From contig CAVXCI010000004.1 of assembly GCA_963760285.1 (NCBI GenBank), forward strand, positions 1 through 64,000: a DNA stretch of 64,000 bases. The letters are read 5' to 3'. Shown piece after piece: positions 27,266 to 38,407 of this stretch. Positions within the stretch are counted from its first letter, which is position 1. Every line of letters begins with the position of its first letter. The notes under the pieces are model-generated. The model did not search any database. It was not told the origin of the DNA and worked only from the letters and a program-made list of their open reading frames with translations. Source of the DNA: PALSA-278 sp963760285 (GTDB lineage: Bacteria > Acidobacteriota > Terriglobia > Acidiferrales > UBA7541). The translations under genes were made by a program, and so were the position numbers.

Positions 27266-30125
27266 TTATTGCAAATTGAACAGCCCGATGATGGCATTGG
27301 TGTTCAGCGGGTACACGGAGAGCACCACGAATTCGCTGGGCGAAATCATGTAGAACACCGACCCTTGCTGGCCCGATACGGTCGTACCGCGCCCCGTGGG
27401 ATCGATGCTGTACGTGAATGTTGTGGCGTTTCCGTAGGATGTAATGCCGCTGAAGTTGGTGTCGTCCGTGAACCCCAGAATGCTGACGCCGTCGGCGGTC
27501 GCCACGCCGGAGAGCAAAACGGCTCCAGCGTACTGGGGCAGCGTGCTGCTCCCGGAATATGCGCCCGAGAGAGACGCGTTACTGTAGGAAGCATTGGCCT
27601 GCGCAAGGATGGATCCGCTCTCGGCGCCCGCATCCGTTCCCACCAGATACCCCTGGTTCGCTCCGGTGAAATAAAGGACCGGCGAGTTAGGCAGGTCGCT
27701 AAAGGTTGCGCGGCCGTTGGCGCTGACCGTATACGTTCCGGACGACCCACTGTTGGGAATAATGTTCCCCGCGTCATTCTCATCCGCGGTGAGCGAGAAG
27801 TTTCCGTTTCCGTCTCCGGTAAGGAGGCCCAGCACGGCGTCCGCGCCCGATACCGACGCAACGCCCGTGGACCAGGAGATAACCGAAGTGGCATTGAGCG
27901 ACGCATTGCTGTATGGGCCGCCCGTCTGCGCAGTTACAAGTCCGCCGGCCAGCGGCGAACTGCTGCCCGGATCGGTGCTCATCATCACGCCGGAGCCGCT
28001 GCTGCTCAGATAGAAGACGTAGTCCGAACTTCCGAGCGAATTGGTGAGTGTGAGGGTGGCGCGCCCATTGGCCGCCACACTGTACGTTCCGCTGGTGATC
28101 GTCTGATCCGCCGTGACCGACCCGCCGGCATCCACGTCCTGTTTGCCGCTATTGATCGTGCCGTTCCCCGCCGAGGTGAAGGCTCCCGCCGCGGAATAAC
28201 GCGCCGTCCCGGGGACGGTGCCCGTGATTCCGAACGCATATCCGCCGCTGAAGCTGGAGTTCCCGTAAGGACCGGGCGTCTGCGCCTCAAAGGCGCCACT
28301 GGCGACGAAGCCGATGGCGGGATTGTCAAATTCAACGATCGTTCCGCTCCCGGCCACATTGCTGGAAATGTTGCTGGCCGCCATCGCAATGGAAAGAGTT
28401 CCCAGCGAGGCGGTATTCAGCGTCATGGTTCCGCGATTGTCGGAGTTCAACGAATAGGTCCCCGTAAATCCCACGTCGCTACCCGAAGTGGACGGAGAAT
28501 TCAGGTCCAGTGTCCCTGCGGTGATGTTGCCATTGCCGTCGGCGGTGAAAATGCCGGCATAGATGGCCGCGCCTCCGCTGGCGATGTCATATCCTTCGGC
28601 ATTGAAGACATACGTTCCATCGAGGAGTGCATTGTTGGCGGCCGCCTGGGTGATGCTGATGGTCAATGTGGCCGTGTCGGTCAAAGGTGGAACGCTGGAA
28701 TCCGTGGCCATCACGGTGAAAGTGAACGGGCCGGAAGCGGTCGGCGTGCCGGAGATGACCCCCGTCGCATGGGGGTCAACGCCTGGAGGTAACGTACCAC
28801 CGGTAATGACCCAGGTAATCGGCGGCGTGGCTCCCGTGTAGAAGAGTTGCGTCGCATAAGGAGTGCCCGTCGTTCCCACCGGAAGTATGGTCGGCAAAAT
28901 GGTGGGCGGATTGATGATGATGCTTACGATCGGCCGACGCCGTCTTCGGCGGGTCGCTGGAGTCGGTGGCCGTCACGGTGAACGGGAACGTCCCGAAAAC
29001 CGTTGGTGTTCCGTTGATTAAGCCGGGATTGGAAGAGCTCAGCGCCAGTCCCGTCGGCAACACGCCCGCGGTGATGCTGAACGAAATCGGCTTTCTCCCG
29101 CCGACGGTCTGAAGCTCGGCGGCATAGAAGACGTCCACCGGATCGCTGGGGAGCGTGGTGTTAACGATTCTAAATCCAGACGCGTTGATGGTGATACTCA
29201 ACTGCGCCGTCGCCGATTCCGGCGGGTTGGCCTGGTCGGTTACCTTCACCACGAATTGGCTGGTGCCCTGCGTCGTGGGTATGCCAGATATGGTTCCGTC
29301 CGTGCTCAGGCTCAATCCCGCAGGCAGCAGGCCGGAGGAAATCGTGAAGCTGAGATTTCCCTGGCCGCCCGTGGCTTGAACTATTACAGGATCTCCGTTT
29401 GGTTCCGTATACGGAGTCTGTACCGTGCCAGTGGGCAGATTCTGCTGCGGAATAATTGGCGACGGATACACGGTCACGCCCGTGGATTGCGAAATGCCCG
29501 GATTGGACATGGCCGTGACGGTTACTGTCACTGCGAGGTTGGAAGATATGGCTGTCGGTCCGTTGTATGTGGCCGTGGTGGCCGTTACGTTGGTAAACGT
29601 TCCGCAGGCATTGCCGGTGCAATTCGTCCCGGTGGCGATGAAATTCACGCCTTGCATGGCCGGATCGCCGCTAACCGTTGCCGTAAACGGAATAGTCTGG
29701 CCCGCATCTATGCTCTGTGCGGTGCTGGGCGAAAGCGTTACAACGATATTCGGGTTGGGTACCACGGTAACGGCGGTGGAGGCGGACGTGGTCATGTTCG
29801 TCCGCGAAGTAGCCACCACGTTGACGCTGAGATTGGCGGTGACGAACAGCGGCGCGTTATACGTCACCGATGTCGTAGTGACGTTCGTCAGAGTTCCGCA
29901 GGCCGCGCCGGTGCAGCCAGCTCCACTAATCGAAAAATTCACTCCGGCATTGTTGGAATCATTTCCCGTAAAGGCAATGGTCAGTCCCGCGTCCAGTGTT
30001 TGTGGAGCGCTGGGCGAAAGAGTCACGGTGACTCCCGAGCCGCCACCAGACGAACTCGAACAACCGTTGAGAGTCAACACCAGGGGGAGCAATAACAAAA
30101 CCAAAGCCAATCGGCGCATATTCAC
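27266..30125 (-). pseudogene. Large putative-Ig lipoprotein, one frameshift
   Basis: An exported lipoprotein of about 950 residues if the frame is repaired. The N-terminus has a lipobox-type signal (VLTLNGCSSSSGG, Cys at about residue 22). Two repeats of about 100 residues carry TVTLSPSAPQTLDAG and TNVTATTATYN phrases, followed by several putative-Ig (He_PIG) units with TGTPYTEPNGDPV, PAGLSLSTDGTISGIPTTQG and FTVTATDSSDPPKTASA. After the break near 28930 the frame changes and the protein continues with GVISGTPTASGPFTFTVMA and about 480 beta-rich residues ending at the stop at 27266. One base at the junction (a C in GATCGTAAGC) explains the shift. Surface-associated; function unknown. Confidence 0.8.
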
Positions 30126-30642
30126 GAAATACTTCCTCCCGTGCAGGTTGTCGTTCCCGCACTGTTTTTTCTGTGAATGCTTTATGTATCTAATCCCGAG
30201 GATGCAAAATCCCGGGAAGTCCTAGCCCTCGTCTTCTATATCAACCCGCCGTGGTTTAGTAGTCAAGGCGGATTCCAGACGAGTTGCTTCGAACCAAACG
30301 CCGCTTTACTTCCTTAACTTTCCCCATAACCAGAGAGAGCTCGAAGTTAGCGTCGCCGGACAGAATTCTGGCACCAGGCATCGCGCTTTCGGAATGGTAT
30401 CTCCGGCCCAATTCTTCCGCACCGTGGTTCCAGTACCTTCGTTTCTCTCACTGGATTCTTCTCTTCGGATTCGCCAGCGGGACGGAGACCCATCGCCAGC
30501 ATTTTCGCTGGCCCGCTGGCCACCGCGCTGATTGCTGCCGCGGCGCGGCCACTGACCGCGCCAGCCGGAGCAAGTCGCGGTATGCTAGACGCGCGCCTGA
30601 TGATCGCGCGCGGCTACCATTCTCGGGGAGGTTTCACAGGTT
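30126..30642. other. Intergenic region, nothing recognised
   Basis: A divergent 517-base region between the Ig-like lipoprotein and a plus-strand secreted protein. No gene, repeat or hairpin stands out; it should hold the two promoters. Confidence 0.35.
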
Positions 30643-31509
30643 ATGACGGCGAAAATCTCGGCGGTTCGAATTTCCATGTTCACGGCGCTGGCGCTTCTTT
30701 TGACCGCCAGTTTCGCCGCGATTCCCCTGCATGCGCAGTCGCAAAAACCCCTGACCAATGCAGACGTGGTGCAAATGGTGAAGAGCGGCTTCGACGACGC
30801 CACCATCATCAAAACCATCCAGGTGAACGGCGGCAACTTCGACGTCTCCGTGCCGGCGCTGGTGGATTTGAAAAATAACGGCGTCAGCCAGAATGTGATT
30901 GACAACATGCTGAGCGCGGCGCACCAGAGGAATTCCGCTGCTCCTGCTGCGGGCGCGTCTCCCGCGTCTCCTGCCGCCACGGCCAGTGCTGTGTCCGGCG
31001 CCGAAGCTGCCAGGTCCGATCCCAACAATCCGCTCACGCCGCACGACCCGGGAATCTATTGGTACGAAAAAGCCGGCGCTTCGCCGCAACTGGTCCGCAT
31101 GTCCGCCTCCGCAAATGGCCAGTTGAAAACTTCTGGCGGTTTTACCTCCACAATCACCATCGGCATGTCCAAATCCAGGACGCGCATGATTTTCCCCGGC
31201 CCCGCCGCCAGGCTGCGAATTGCCACGGGCGAGCCGGTTTTCTATGTCTATTCGGACAGGCCGCTGGATTACAAGCTGGCCCGCCTGGATCAGAGGGATA
31301 AGGAGCGCCAGTTGGAAATCGCCGAGCAGGGCCGGTCGTCTTCGGCCATCGCCGTGCCGGAACGCGACCTGGTTCCTTTTGCCACGCAACCTGTCGGCCC
31401 GGGAATTTCCAAAATCGTTTTGCAGAATCCTTTGCCGCCCGGTGAATACTGTTTCTTTCAAGGCGTGCCGACCACTGTTTACGATTTCGGCGTGGACAAA
31501 ACCAAGTAG
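30643..31509 (+). CDS. Hypothetical secreted protein with SHOCT-like helical N-domain
   Basis: A 288-residue protein. The signal sequence (ISMFTALALLLTASFAAIPL) is followed by a helical module, LTNADVVQMVKSGFDDATII, and FDVSVPALVDLKNNGVSQNV, which occurs as a recurring unit in Acidobacteriota proteins. An alanine/proline linker (residues 100-125) leads to a beta-rich C-terminal domain of about 160 residues that I cannot assign. The ATG at 30643 lies 14 bases after a GGGGAGG sequence. Location is probably periplasmic; the role is unknown. Confidence 0.6.
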   Translation: MTAKISAVRISMFTALALLLTASFAAIPLHAQSQKPLTNADVVQMVKSGFDDATIIKTIQVNGGNFDVSVPALVDLKNNGVSQNVIDNMLSAAHQRNSAAPAAGASPASPAATASAVSGAEAARSDPNNPLTPHDPGIYWYEKAGASPQLVRMSASANGQLKTSGGFTSTITIGMSKSRTRMIFPGPAARLRIATGEPVFYVYSDRPLDYKLARLDQRDKERQLEIAEQGRSSSAIAVPERDLVPFATQPVGPGISKIVLQNPLPPGEYCFFQGVPTTVYDFGVDKTK

Positions 31510-31542
31510 ACCCGCCAAACGCCAGATTTCGCTCTTGCGCGT

Positions 31543-31923
31543 TCAGGGACGGGAAGGAGGGTTTGCGATGGGCTGCGCCGTGGAAGGCAGCGCGGCGCCC
31601 TTTTGCGTCACGATGATTTTTTCCAGGTGCGACGAGGAATTATCCTCGGCCACCACCAGCACGGCCTTAATCTCATCGCCGGATGCGACCTTGCCTAGCC
31701 CCTCGGGGTCTTGAACGGTATAAGACATGTCCATGGCGTCCATGAAATTGGGGATGGCCTTGGTATCCACCTCGATTTGCCCGGCGTTCTTGTTCACCGA
31801 GATGACCCGGCCTTCCAGCGTATAGCGCTTGTCGTGCGACGCATGGCACGCCGCCAGCAAAATTGCGGCCAACAGAATCGGCGCTAGGAACCAGATCTTC
31901 AGCCGTCTTCCAGGTAGTCCCAT
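31543..31923 (-). CDS. CusF-like copper-binding lipoprotein
   Basis: A 126-residue lipoprotein. The N-terminal signal ends LAAILLAACHASHD with the lipobox cysteine. The mature part is a CusF/copper-binding fold: GRVISVNKNAGQIEVDTKAI, PNFMDAMDMSYTV and LGKVASGDEIKAVL correspond to the family beta-barrel, in which Met and His/Trp residues coordinate Cu(I) or Ag(I). The DAMDM methionines are in the expected place. The start may instead be the GTG at 31941. The gene is divergent from the surface protein at 32072, and both may form a metal-handling pair. The metal is inferred, not shown. Confidence 0.75.
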   Translation of the reverse strand: MGLPGRRLKIWFLAPILLAAILLAACHASHDKRYTLEGRVISVNKNAGQIEVDTKAIPNFMDAMDMSYTVQDPEGLGKVASGDEIKAVLVVAEDNSSSHLEKIIVTQKGAALPSTAQPIANPPSRP

Positions 31924-32071
31924 CCCGGTATCATCACCCACCCCTCACTTCGATTGCAACGGCCACCGCTCCGCCTCGCCTGCATTTCCCTGCGCGCGCG
32001 AAGCAAAATGGCCGTCAGCGCCTCAATTGCGCACCAGCAGAAAACGGATTTGCTGTCCACTGCGGTATTCT

Positions 32072-33462
32072 ATGATGGTGAGCTTTCTCCAAAATTCCAC
32101 GCGGCCATATTTGCTCGCCGCGCTTGCGCTGCTGCTTTACCCCGTCTCCGCCTGCGGGCGGCAGGCGCAGGGCGCGGAAATGCAAAATCCTCCAGCGTCG
32201 CGGACCGCGCCGCAAAATCAAATGCCCGGCATGGCCATGGAAAAGAGCACGGCCATGAACATGCGCCCGGAGACGTTCACCCAGGAAATTACCCGGCACG
32301 CTTCTTCCGGCACGGATGCGCAACCCAACTCCACGCCCACACCCATGTGGATGATGCACGCCGGCGCATGGAGCCTGATGTTCCACTCCACGGTTTTTGT
32401 TCTGGATGAACAGCAGAGCGGCGCGCGCGGCGGCGACAAATTTTTTTCCACCAACTGGTTCATGCCCATGGCGCAGAGGCAGGCAGGGCCGGGCGTGTTC
32501 ACCGCGCGCGCCATGCTGAGCCTGGAGCCCGCGACGGTCACCGATCGCCGCTATCCGTTGCTCTTCCAGCAGGGCGAAACCGCCTACGGTGTCCCCATCG
32601 CCGACGGCCAGCATCCCCACGATTTTTTCATGGAACTCGCCGCGCATTTACGACTGGAAGCTTGGCTGAAAAGGCGCTGCTCTCGTTTTACGCCGCGCCG
32701 GTGGGCGATCCCGCGATCGGCCCCGCTGCCTATCCGCACCGCGAGTCGGCGTCTGAAAATCCCGTCGCCGCGCTGGGCCACCATCAGGAGGACTCCACGC
32801 ACATTTCCGACGACGTAATCACCGCCGGTCTCACTTACGGCATGGTCCGCGTGGAGGCTTCCGGTTTTCATGGCCGCGAGCCGGACGAGCATCGCTGGCA
32901 GATCCAGCAGGGCGGCCTTGATTCGTGGTCCACGCGGCTGACCGTGCAGCCGGGGAAAAACTGGAGCGGCCAGTATTCCTACGGGCGCATCGCCAGCATC
33001 GAAGCGCTCTATCCCACGGAAAATCAGGAGCGCATGACCGCGTCGGTGATGTACAACCGCCCGCTGCCCAACGGCAACTGGGCCAGCACAATTCTCTGGG
33101 GACGCACGCGCACCTTGCAGGACGGCGCCATCTTCAACAGCTATCTGCTGGAATCCACGGTGCGGTTCCTCGCCACCAACTACGTCTGGACGCGCATCGA
33201 AAACGTGGACCGCTCCAACGAACTTCTGCTGGGGGAAAATCCTCTGCCGCCGAATTTTCAGGAAATGCCCATCGGGCGCGTGCAGGCGTACACCTTCGGC
33301 TACGATCACGATTTCGGATGGATTCCGCATCTGGCCACGGCGCTCGGCGCGCAGGTCACCACCTACGGTGTGGCAGCCACTTTGCAGCCCATTTACGGCG
33401 CGCATCCCGTGGGCGGCGCGATCTTTCTGCGCTTCCGGCCAATTTCAGGGAACGACAGATAA
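32072..33462 (+). pseudogene. Metal-linked outer-surface protein, one frameshift
   Basis: A protein of about 460 residues in two frames. Residues 1-35 form a signal with VSACGRQAQG, a possible lipobox. A Met-rich stretch follows (QNQMPGMAMEKSTAMNMRPE, then PTPMWMMHAGAWSLMFHS), reminiscent of copper-binding surface proteins. The body has FFSTNWFMPMAQRQAGPG, YPLLFQQGETAYG and ADGQHPHDFFMELAA, then after a break near 32655 continues with AEKALLSFYAAPVGDPAIG and beta-strand-like repeats to the stop at 33462. Such proteins recur in copper-resistance neighbourhoods of many bacteria. An outer-membrane beta-barrel is plausible. Repair of one base restores the full protein. Confidence 0.72.
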
Positions 33463-33491
33463 TCGCGGCGCAGGAAAAGTCTTCGCGGCAC

Positions 33492-34133
33492 TCACGCCGG
33501 GCGGCGCAGCAGGCGCACGGTCATCCAGCCGACCGTGACGCCCAAAAATCCGCCGGCAATCACGTCCGCGACGAAATGACCGTTGGTGGCCACGAGTGCC
33601 ACGGAAATGAGTCCCAGCAGCAGCGCCCACGCCACTCGCAACCGCGGAACGTATATCCACAGCACAGCGAGGAGCGACGCCGCGACTGCAGTGCTTCCCG
33701 AAGGAAAAGAGTCGAATCCCGGGCGGCCGCGCAGAAAATGAAAAGCGCCGTCAGTGTTCGCATACGCCGTGCCCGCATCGTTGAGCATTTCCGGCCAGGT
33801 ACGCCCGAAGATTCTCTTTAGTCCCGCCGTGGCCGCCAGCGCCCACACCATGCTCCAGGAACACGCCATGGGCAGTTCCATCCAGGAACCGAGCCGCCGC
33901 CCAGCAAGCACCCAGCAGCCCGCGCCAAAAAGAAATCCCAGCGCCAGAAGCACAACGACGGCCAGCGGCCCAAGCGCATGTTCCAGCCGGTCGAGAAAAC
34001 CGCCGTCCTGCATGTGCGCGTGCGCCCAGTCGGCAACGGGATGATCCACGAACGCCACCGACAGAATCACCACCCCCGCGCAGATGAACAGCGCAATCAG
34101 CCAGTTTCGCAGCGGAGCGGTATTGTTGTTCAT
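33492..34133 (-). CDS. PAP2-family membrane phosphatase with altered active site
   Basis: A 213-residue protein with about six membrane helices. PAP2 motifs are in order: KRIFGRTWPE (motif 1), FPSGST (motif 2), and NGHFVADVIAGG (motif 3, with His and Asp present). In motif 2 the usual PSGH histidine, which acts in catalysis, is serine. Tryptophan instead of Arg in motif 1 occurs in a known subfamily, but the His loss does not. The enzyme may be inactive or use another base. The start at 34133 (MNNNTAPL) is chosen over the open frame to 34169 because the membrane segment begins there. Relatives remove phosphate from lipids. Confidence 0.78.
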   Translation of the reverse strand: MNNNTAPLRNWLIALFICAGVVILSVAFVDHPVADWAHAHMQDGGFLDRLEHALGPLAVVVLLALGFLFGAGCWVLAGRRLGSWMELPMACSWSMVWALAATAGLKRIFGRTWPEMLNDAGTAYANTDGAFHFLRGRPGFDSFPSGSTAVAASLLAVLWIYVPRLRVAWALLLGLISVALVATNGHFVADVIAGGFLGVTVGWMTVRLLRRPA

Positions 34134-34316
34134 CGTATGCGAGTCCGCGATGCGCGGCGGGCCGCCCAACGGGGGAAATTCCCCGCCAGTCGCCCGGCGT
34201 CGCGGCTCAAAAGATTAACAATAGCCGCTCTTCATGTATAGCGGAACGGCCGCGCGAAAAACGGATGCGACCAACCAGGCATCCGCATTTCGTGACGGAG
34301 GGCCGTTGCATTCGGA

Positions 34317-37172
34317 TCAGAAATGGAATCCGATCTGCGCCGTGTAGGTGCGCGGTGTAACATAGTGCGTCCCGCTGAACGTAGACAGGAAGTTGTAGAG
34401 CGCATAGTTATTTGCCAGGTTGATCACCGTGAACCGCGCGCTCCATTTGTACCTTTCGCCGTGAAACAGGTCATCCTGACCGAGAGCTAAATCAAAGAGG
34501 CTCCGGCCCTGAATGCGCGGTGGATTATGGTCATCATTCTCCAGGTTCGCTCCCGGCACTGAAACGAGCTTCGAACTGAACTCCGAAGCCGGGCAGTTGA
34601 ACGGCAATGCCTGCGTGGGGGTTGCGGCCACGCCGTTACAGCTAAAGCCCGCCTGAAATTCCTGGTCAGCGGACAGGGGCACTCCGCCGACGTTAGCGGC
34701 GATCATGCTTACGTTCGGCACGCCGTTAATCAGCACCGAACCCGGACAATCGTTGGACGCCAATATGCCGTAGCAGGGCACCGCTCCGGCCACCAGGCCG
34801 CTGTCATATCGCCAATTAAAACCGATCCAGGGGGCTTTCTTCCACGGCGGCTGGTATTGCAGATGGGAGGTCTGGTTGAAATGTTCGTCGTGATCTATGC
34901 GAAAAACTCCCAGCGGGCGCTGCGGGATTTGCTCCGGCTCCGGCGATCTGCGGGGAAAAAAACCGGGCGGCTACGCTGGACATGACCACGAAGGCCGTCA
35001 AACCGTGGTAGTTGGGCACGGTCCCGCGGACGGCAAAGCCGGGAATTTTCGAATTGTGCCATTCGATCGGAAATGTGATCGGCGTGTTGCCCAACACGCT
35101 GAAATCGTAGGCGTTGTGCGTGTATTTCCAGATGTATTCTCCGTCGAGGACGAAGTGCTTTCCAAATGCCTGCTGCAGGCCGGCGTGGAATTCATTGCGG
35201 AAGCCGGGCGCCAGCGGAGTAAGTGCGTTCGATGTACAGAGAAGGAGAGGATTCAAAACAGGCGAACTGCATCCCACACTGGAAAGTATCAAGTTTTCGT
35301 TGAAAGGACTCTCCAGAGTGCGCGCATAGGATATGCGAAGAATCGTGCTGGTCGGCTTGACGTTGTAGGCGATGCCGACCCTTGGTTCGGTCTGGCTGGC
35401 GGTAGTCAAGCCGTTGTACGAGTCGCCGCGAAGACCAAGATTGAAGGACCAGCTCTTCCACGTGATGGTATCCTGGGCGTAAGAGAGCGAGCTCTTTCAC
35501 GTCCGTGTGTCCGATAAATGAATATAGGCCGCCCCCCGCGCGTCAGGTCCGTGGACAGAAGAAGCGGGTTGAACAGCGGGATATTGGGCCGTGTTGGGCG
35601 CCAACGGATTCGATGCCACGTTCGGCTGAAATCCGTTGGGAAGGCATTGGGATGGATCGGTGAAACCCTGCACTGGGATATAAGAATCGGCGGGCACGCG
35701 AAAGCATCAAGCACGGCGCGTTGAGCGTTGGGTCAACGATTCCGAGGTTGTCATTCTCGTCCAGAAAAGTTTGTTCGTAGGTGACGCCCACCTTGATATT
35801 GTTCATGCCCTTTACGTAGGCAACATCCGACCGGACGCCCGCGTTGGTCAGCGTCCGGTCCTGCCCGAAACGGTCTCTCTCTGAAGACTGGGCGGCCCCA
35901 GATCCGCGAAGGGATTGTCGCTGGGATAGTAGTTATAGTCGTCGCGGCGGACGAAACCTCCCAGCGTATATACCGCGTTGGTGTCGATCACGTGTGTCCA
36001 GGATGGCGCAATATTAAACGTCTGAATTTTTGAACGCTGATCCTGGGAGCCGACAAGCTGGCCGCACGTGGGCAGTCAGGCAGCCCGAACTCACGGAAGG
36101 CGCGTACCCGCCATTGTCGACAACCACGCCCGACCAGGGCGTGGCGTCCTCGGCGTCGAAAGAATTGGGGGTTTGAAACCAGGAACGCGTATATCCAGAG
36201 TTCATATGGAGGAATCGGCGTCGGAAAACTGATAGTCCACGCGGTCAAAGCGATTTTGTTCGTTGCCCTTGTCGTGCATGACGGTGAATTCCGGCGGGTC
36301 GAGAAACCGCCCGGTGTTCAATCCGCTGATGGAAATAAAATTTCCCCATTCTGTTGCCGCCGTAAGCGAGATCGAAACCGCCGCTGCTGGAACCGAACGT
36401 ACCGTAATCAGCGGTCACGCTGCCGTGCGGCGTTGTGACACCCTGCCCGGAGCGCGTGGTGGCGACGATTACCACGCTTGTCTTTCCTCCATATTCCGCC
36501 GGAGGAGCGCCGGAAATGACTTCGAGCGGAATGAATCGAATCCAGCGGGATTTGGTTGGAAAACACCTTGCTCTGCTGATCGGTAATCGGCTGCCCGTCG
36601 ACAGAGAACGAATTTTCCGCGTGATCACCCAATCCGTGGAACAGCCCGTTGGAATCCGCGGCGATTCCCGGTGAGGCGAGCGTGACCAGCGAGCTTACAG
36701 ATGACGACTGGCTCTCCAGCGGAAGCTTGTCAAACAGTTGCCGGTTAATGTCGGTGTGCGCTGTCGAATCAGTTTCCAGCAGATCACCCGCTTCGCCTGT
36801 CACGGTGACGGTGGTTGTTGCTGAGGCCACCGCCAGGCTGATATTCAAGGTAGTGGGCACCGAGGAGCGGATGTCCACATCCTGTACGTAGACGGCGAAT
36901 CCCGGGCCGGTAACCGTCAGGTGATAGGGATTGAACGGTATGTTCGTAAATTCGAAATTGCCGGATGCGTCCGTGGTGGCGGAGCGCACATAGGCGCTGA
37001 CGGGGTTGCGAATCTCCACCGTCGCGCCAGCCACCACCGCGCCGGTGGGATCCGCCACCGTCCCGCTGATGGTTCCGGAATTTCCCGACGATTGCGCCCG
37101 CAACACCGGCGCCGCGAATAACACAACAGCTAAAACACATGCGCATACGGCATGCAGTCTGCACGAATTCAT
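34317..37172 (-). pseudogene. Oar-like TonB-dependent receptor 1, several frame breaks
   Basis: An outer-membrane receptor of about 950 residues if repaired. The signal (MNSCRLHAVCACVLAVVLFA, then APVLRAQ) leads into a carboxypeptidase-regulatory-like domain (GTISGTVADPTGAVVAGATV, then GNFEFTNIPFNPYHLTVTGP), then a plug with FSVDGQPITDQQ and the barrel, whose strands continue piecewise with RTLESPFNENLILSSV, GFRNEFHAGLQQAFGKHFVL and DDLFHGERYKWSARFTVIN, ending YTAQIGFHF at 34317. Breaks fall near 36520, 36240, 35880, 35700, 35500, 34920 and 34800. GGGAGGAG precedes the ATG. It follows the small Cys/His-rich gene at 37286-37575. The substrate may be a metal complex, by context only. Confidence 0.82.
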
Positions 37173-37285
37173 GGTCTCCTCCCGGAGAAAGGCCCCGCGG
37201 GGCCGCTTGGAATTGTTGGCAAAAAGGAAAACGGAATTTCACGGCGCAAATGCCGCGAAAAACAAATTGCCGGTTGTGGGGAAAA

Positions 37286-37575
37286 CTAAGCGGCGAGAGG
37301 AGGAGCGCGCGGAGACTGCGGGGAATCAACAGCGGAAAGAGTTTCTCTTTGTTCTTCAGGAACCGCGACGCCCACCACGCACGGAGAAAACTGCGCCGGG
37401 GCTATAGTCGCGGGAACCTCAGCCGGAAGATGGCCAAGCTGGCAGAATTGGCATTGCGCGGCGGATGCGGCGTCCTCGTGGGTGTGCCACACGGAGCCGA
37501 GCGTGCGCCGAACAGCAGCAGCGTGATCGCCGCCAGCGCAAAAAACTTCGCGTTAAATGGCCGTTTGCCCGCCAT
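37286..37575 (-). pseudogene. Short Cys/His-rich secreted protein, one frameshift
   Basis: About 96 residues in two frames. The ATG at 37575 (AAGGCGG upstream) gives a signal sequence, AKFFALAAITLLLFGA; after one break near 37505 the mature part reads SVWHTHEDAASAAQCQFCQL, then GHLPAEVPATIA, a cluster of three His and two Cys able to bind metal. The tail SPQSPRAPPLAA resembles small acidobacterial secreted proteins and, loosely, DUF2946 proteins that accompany copper receptors. It lies just upstream of TonB receptor 1, co-directional, which suggests a shared role. Confidence 0.55.
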
Positions 37576-37663
37576 GGATTCCGCCTTACTTTAACAGCAC
37601 CTGCAAAGAAAAATCAATATCCGGATGGCGCCATTCTTCGAAGCAGCAACCTGGCGCGGCGCA

Positions 37664-38407
37664 TTAAACCGCGGGGCCGCCGCTGAGTTCGAGGCGAACG
37701 CTGCCCACTCCGCCCTCGATGCGCACATTAACGGTGTGGGGCGATTTTCCGTACTCATCGTTGACGTAATCGTCGCCGTCGCGATTGAAATCTGACGCCT
37801 GCACCGAGCCGATGCCGCCATCCACCGTGGCGCGCACGCCCATGCCGCGCGGCAGTTTTACCGTGGCGTCGCCCACGCCACCTTCGAGGTGAACGTCCAC
37901 GTCATGCTTCCAGTCGCCGGCGAGGTCCACGGTGGAGTGGCCCGCGCCGAGTTCCACGTGCAGGCGCGTCAAATTCAAATCGGCGAGGCGAAGATCGGGT
38001 TCGCCCGCGCCCATTTCAATGTGGATATCCATGGGGATGGTCGGCGTGAGACGGATGTCCCAGCGATTTTCGCTGTGGCCGAAATTGTTGGTGTGCGTTT
38101 CGCCCGGCTCGTCCACGGTGATTTCGCCGTGGTCGCCGGAGGAAGTGTAATTCACACGCGGCTCCCACGCGGGAACGTCATAAGTGAACGCGGCGTCCAT
38201 CATGTCCGGCGCGCCGGAGGACACTTTCAATTCGCCGGCGGACATTTGCAATTCCACGCTGACGGATTTCACGTTGTCCAGCTTGACGTATTGCGTTTCC
38301 GTGCGCGTCGCGCCGAAGCGTCCCCGGCGGCCGTGGCAGGCGGAGAGCGCCACGAATCCTCCCAGTCCCACGATCAACAGAGCCGCTTTGCCGATGCGAT
38401 GATTCAT
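37664..38407 (-). CDS. Toastrack-like lipoprotein
   Basis: A 247-residue protein. The signal ends GGFVALSACHGRRG (lipobox LSAC). The mature part is a right-handed beta-helix/toastrack pattern: SVELQMSAGELKVSSGAPDM, HIEMGAGEPDLRLADLNLTR, VELGAGHSTVDLAGDWKHDV and VHLEGGVGDATVKLPRGMGV, with GxGxxxVxL-type rungs. This is seen in toast_rack/DUF2154 and LiaF-like proteins. GGAG lies before the ATG at 38407; the frame is open 13 codons further. It may sense or organise the envelope; no partner gene for a LiaF-type system is next to it. Confidence 0.75.
   Translation of the reverse strand: MNHRIGKAALLIVGLGGFVALSACHGRRGRFGATRTETQYVKLDNVKSVSVELQMSAGELKVSSGAPDMMDAAFTYDVPAWEPRVNYTSSGDHGEITVDEPGETHTNNFGHSENRWDIRLTPTIPMDIHIEMGAGEPDLRLADLNLTRLHVELGAGHSTVDLAGDWKHDVDVHLEGGVGDATVKLPRGMGVRATVDGGIGSVQASDFNRDGDDYVNDEYGKSPHTVNVRIEGGVGSVRLELSGGPAV

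Noticed and set aside
27149..28792. Plus-strand open frame opposite the Ig-like lipoprotein
   Set aside because: It crosses the hairpin and the repeat-coding region and shows no domain; the minus strand has clear Ig-like phrases.
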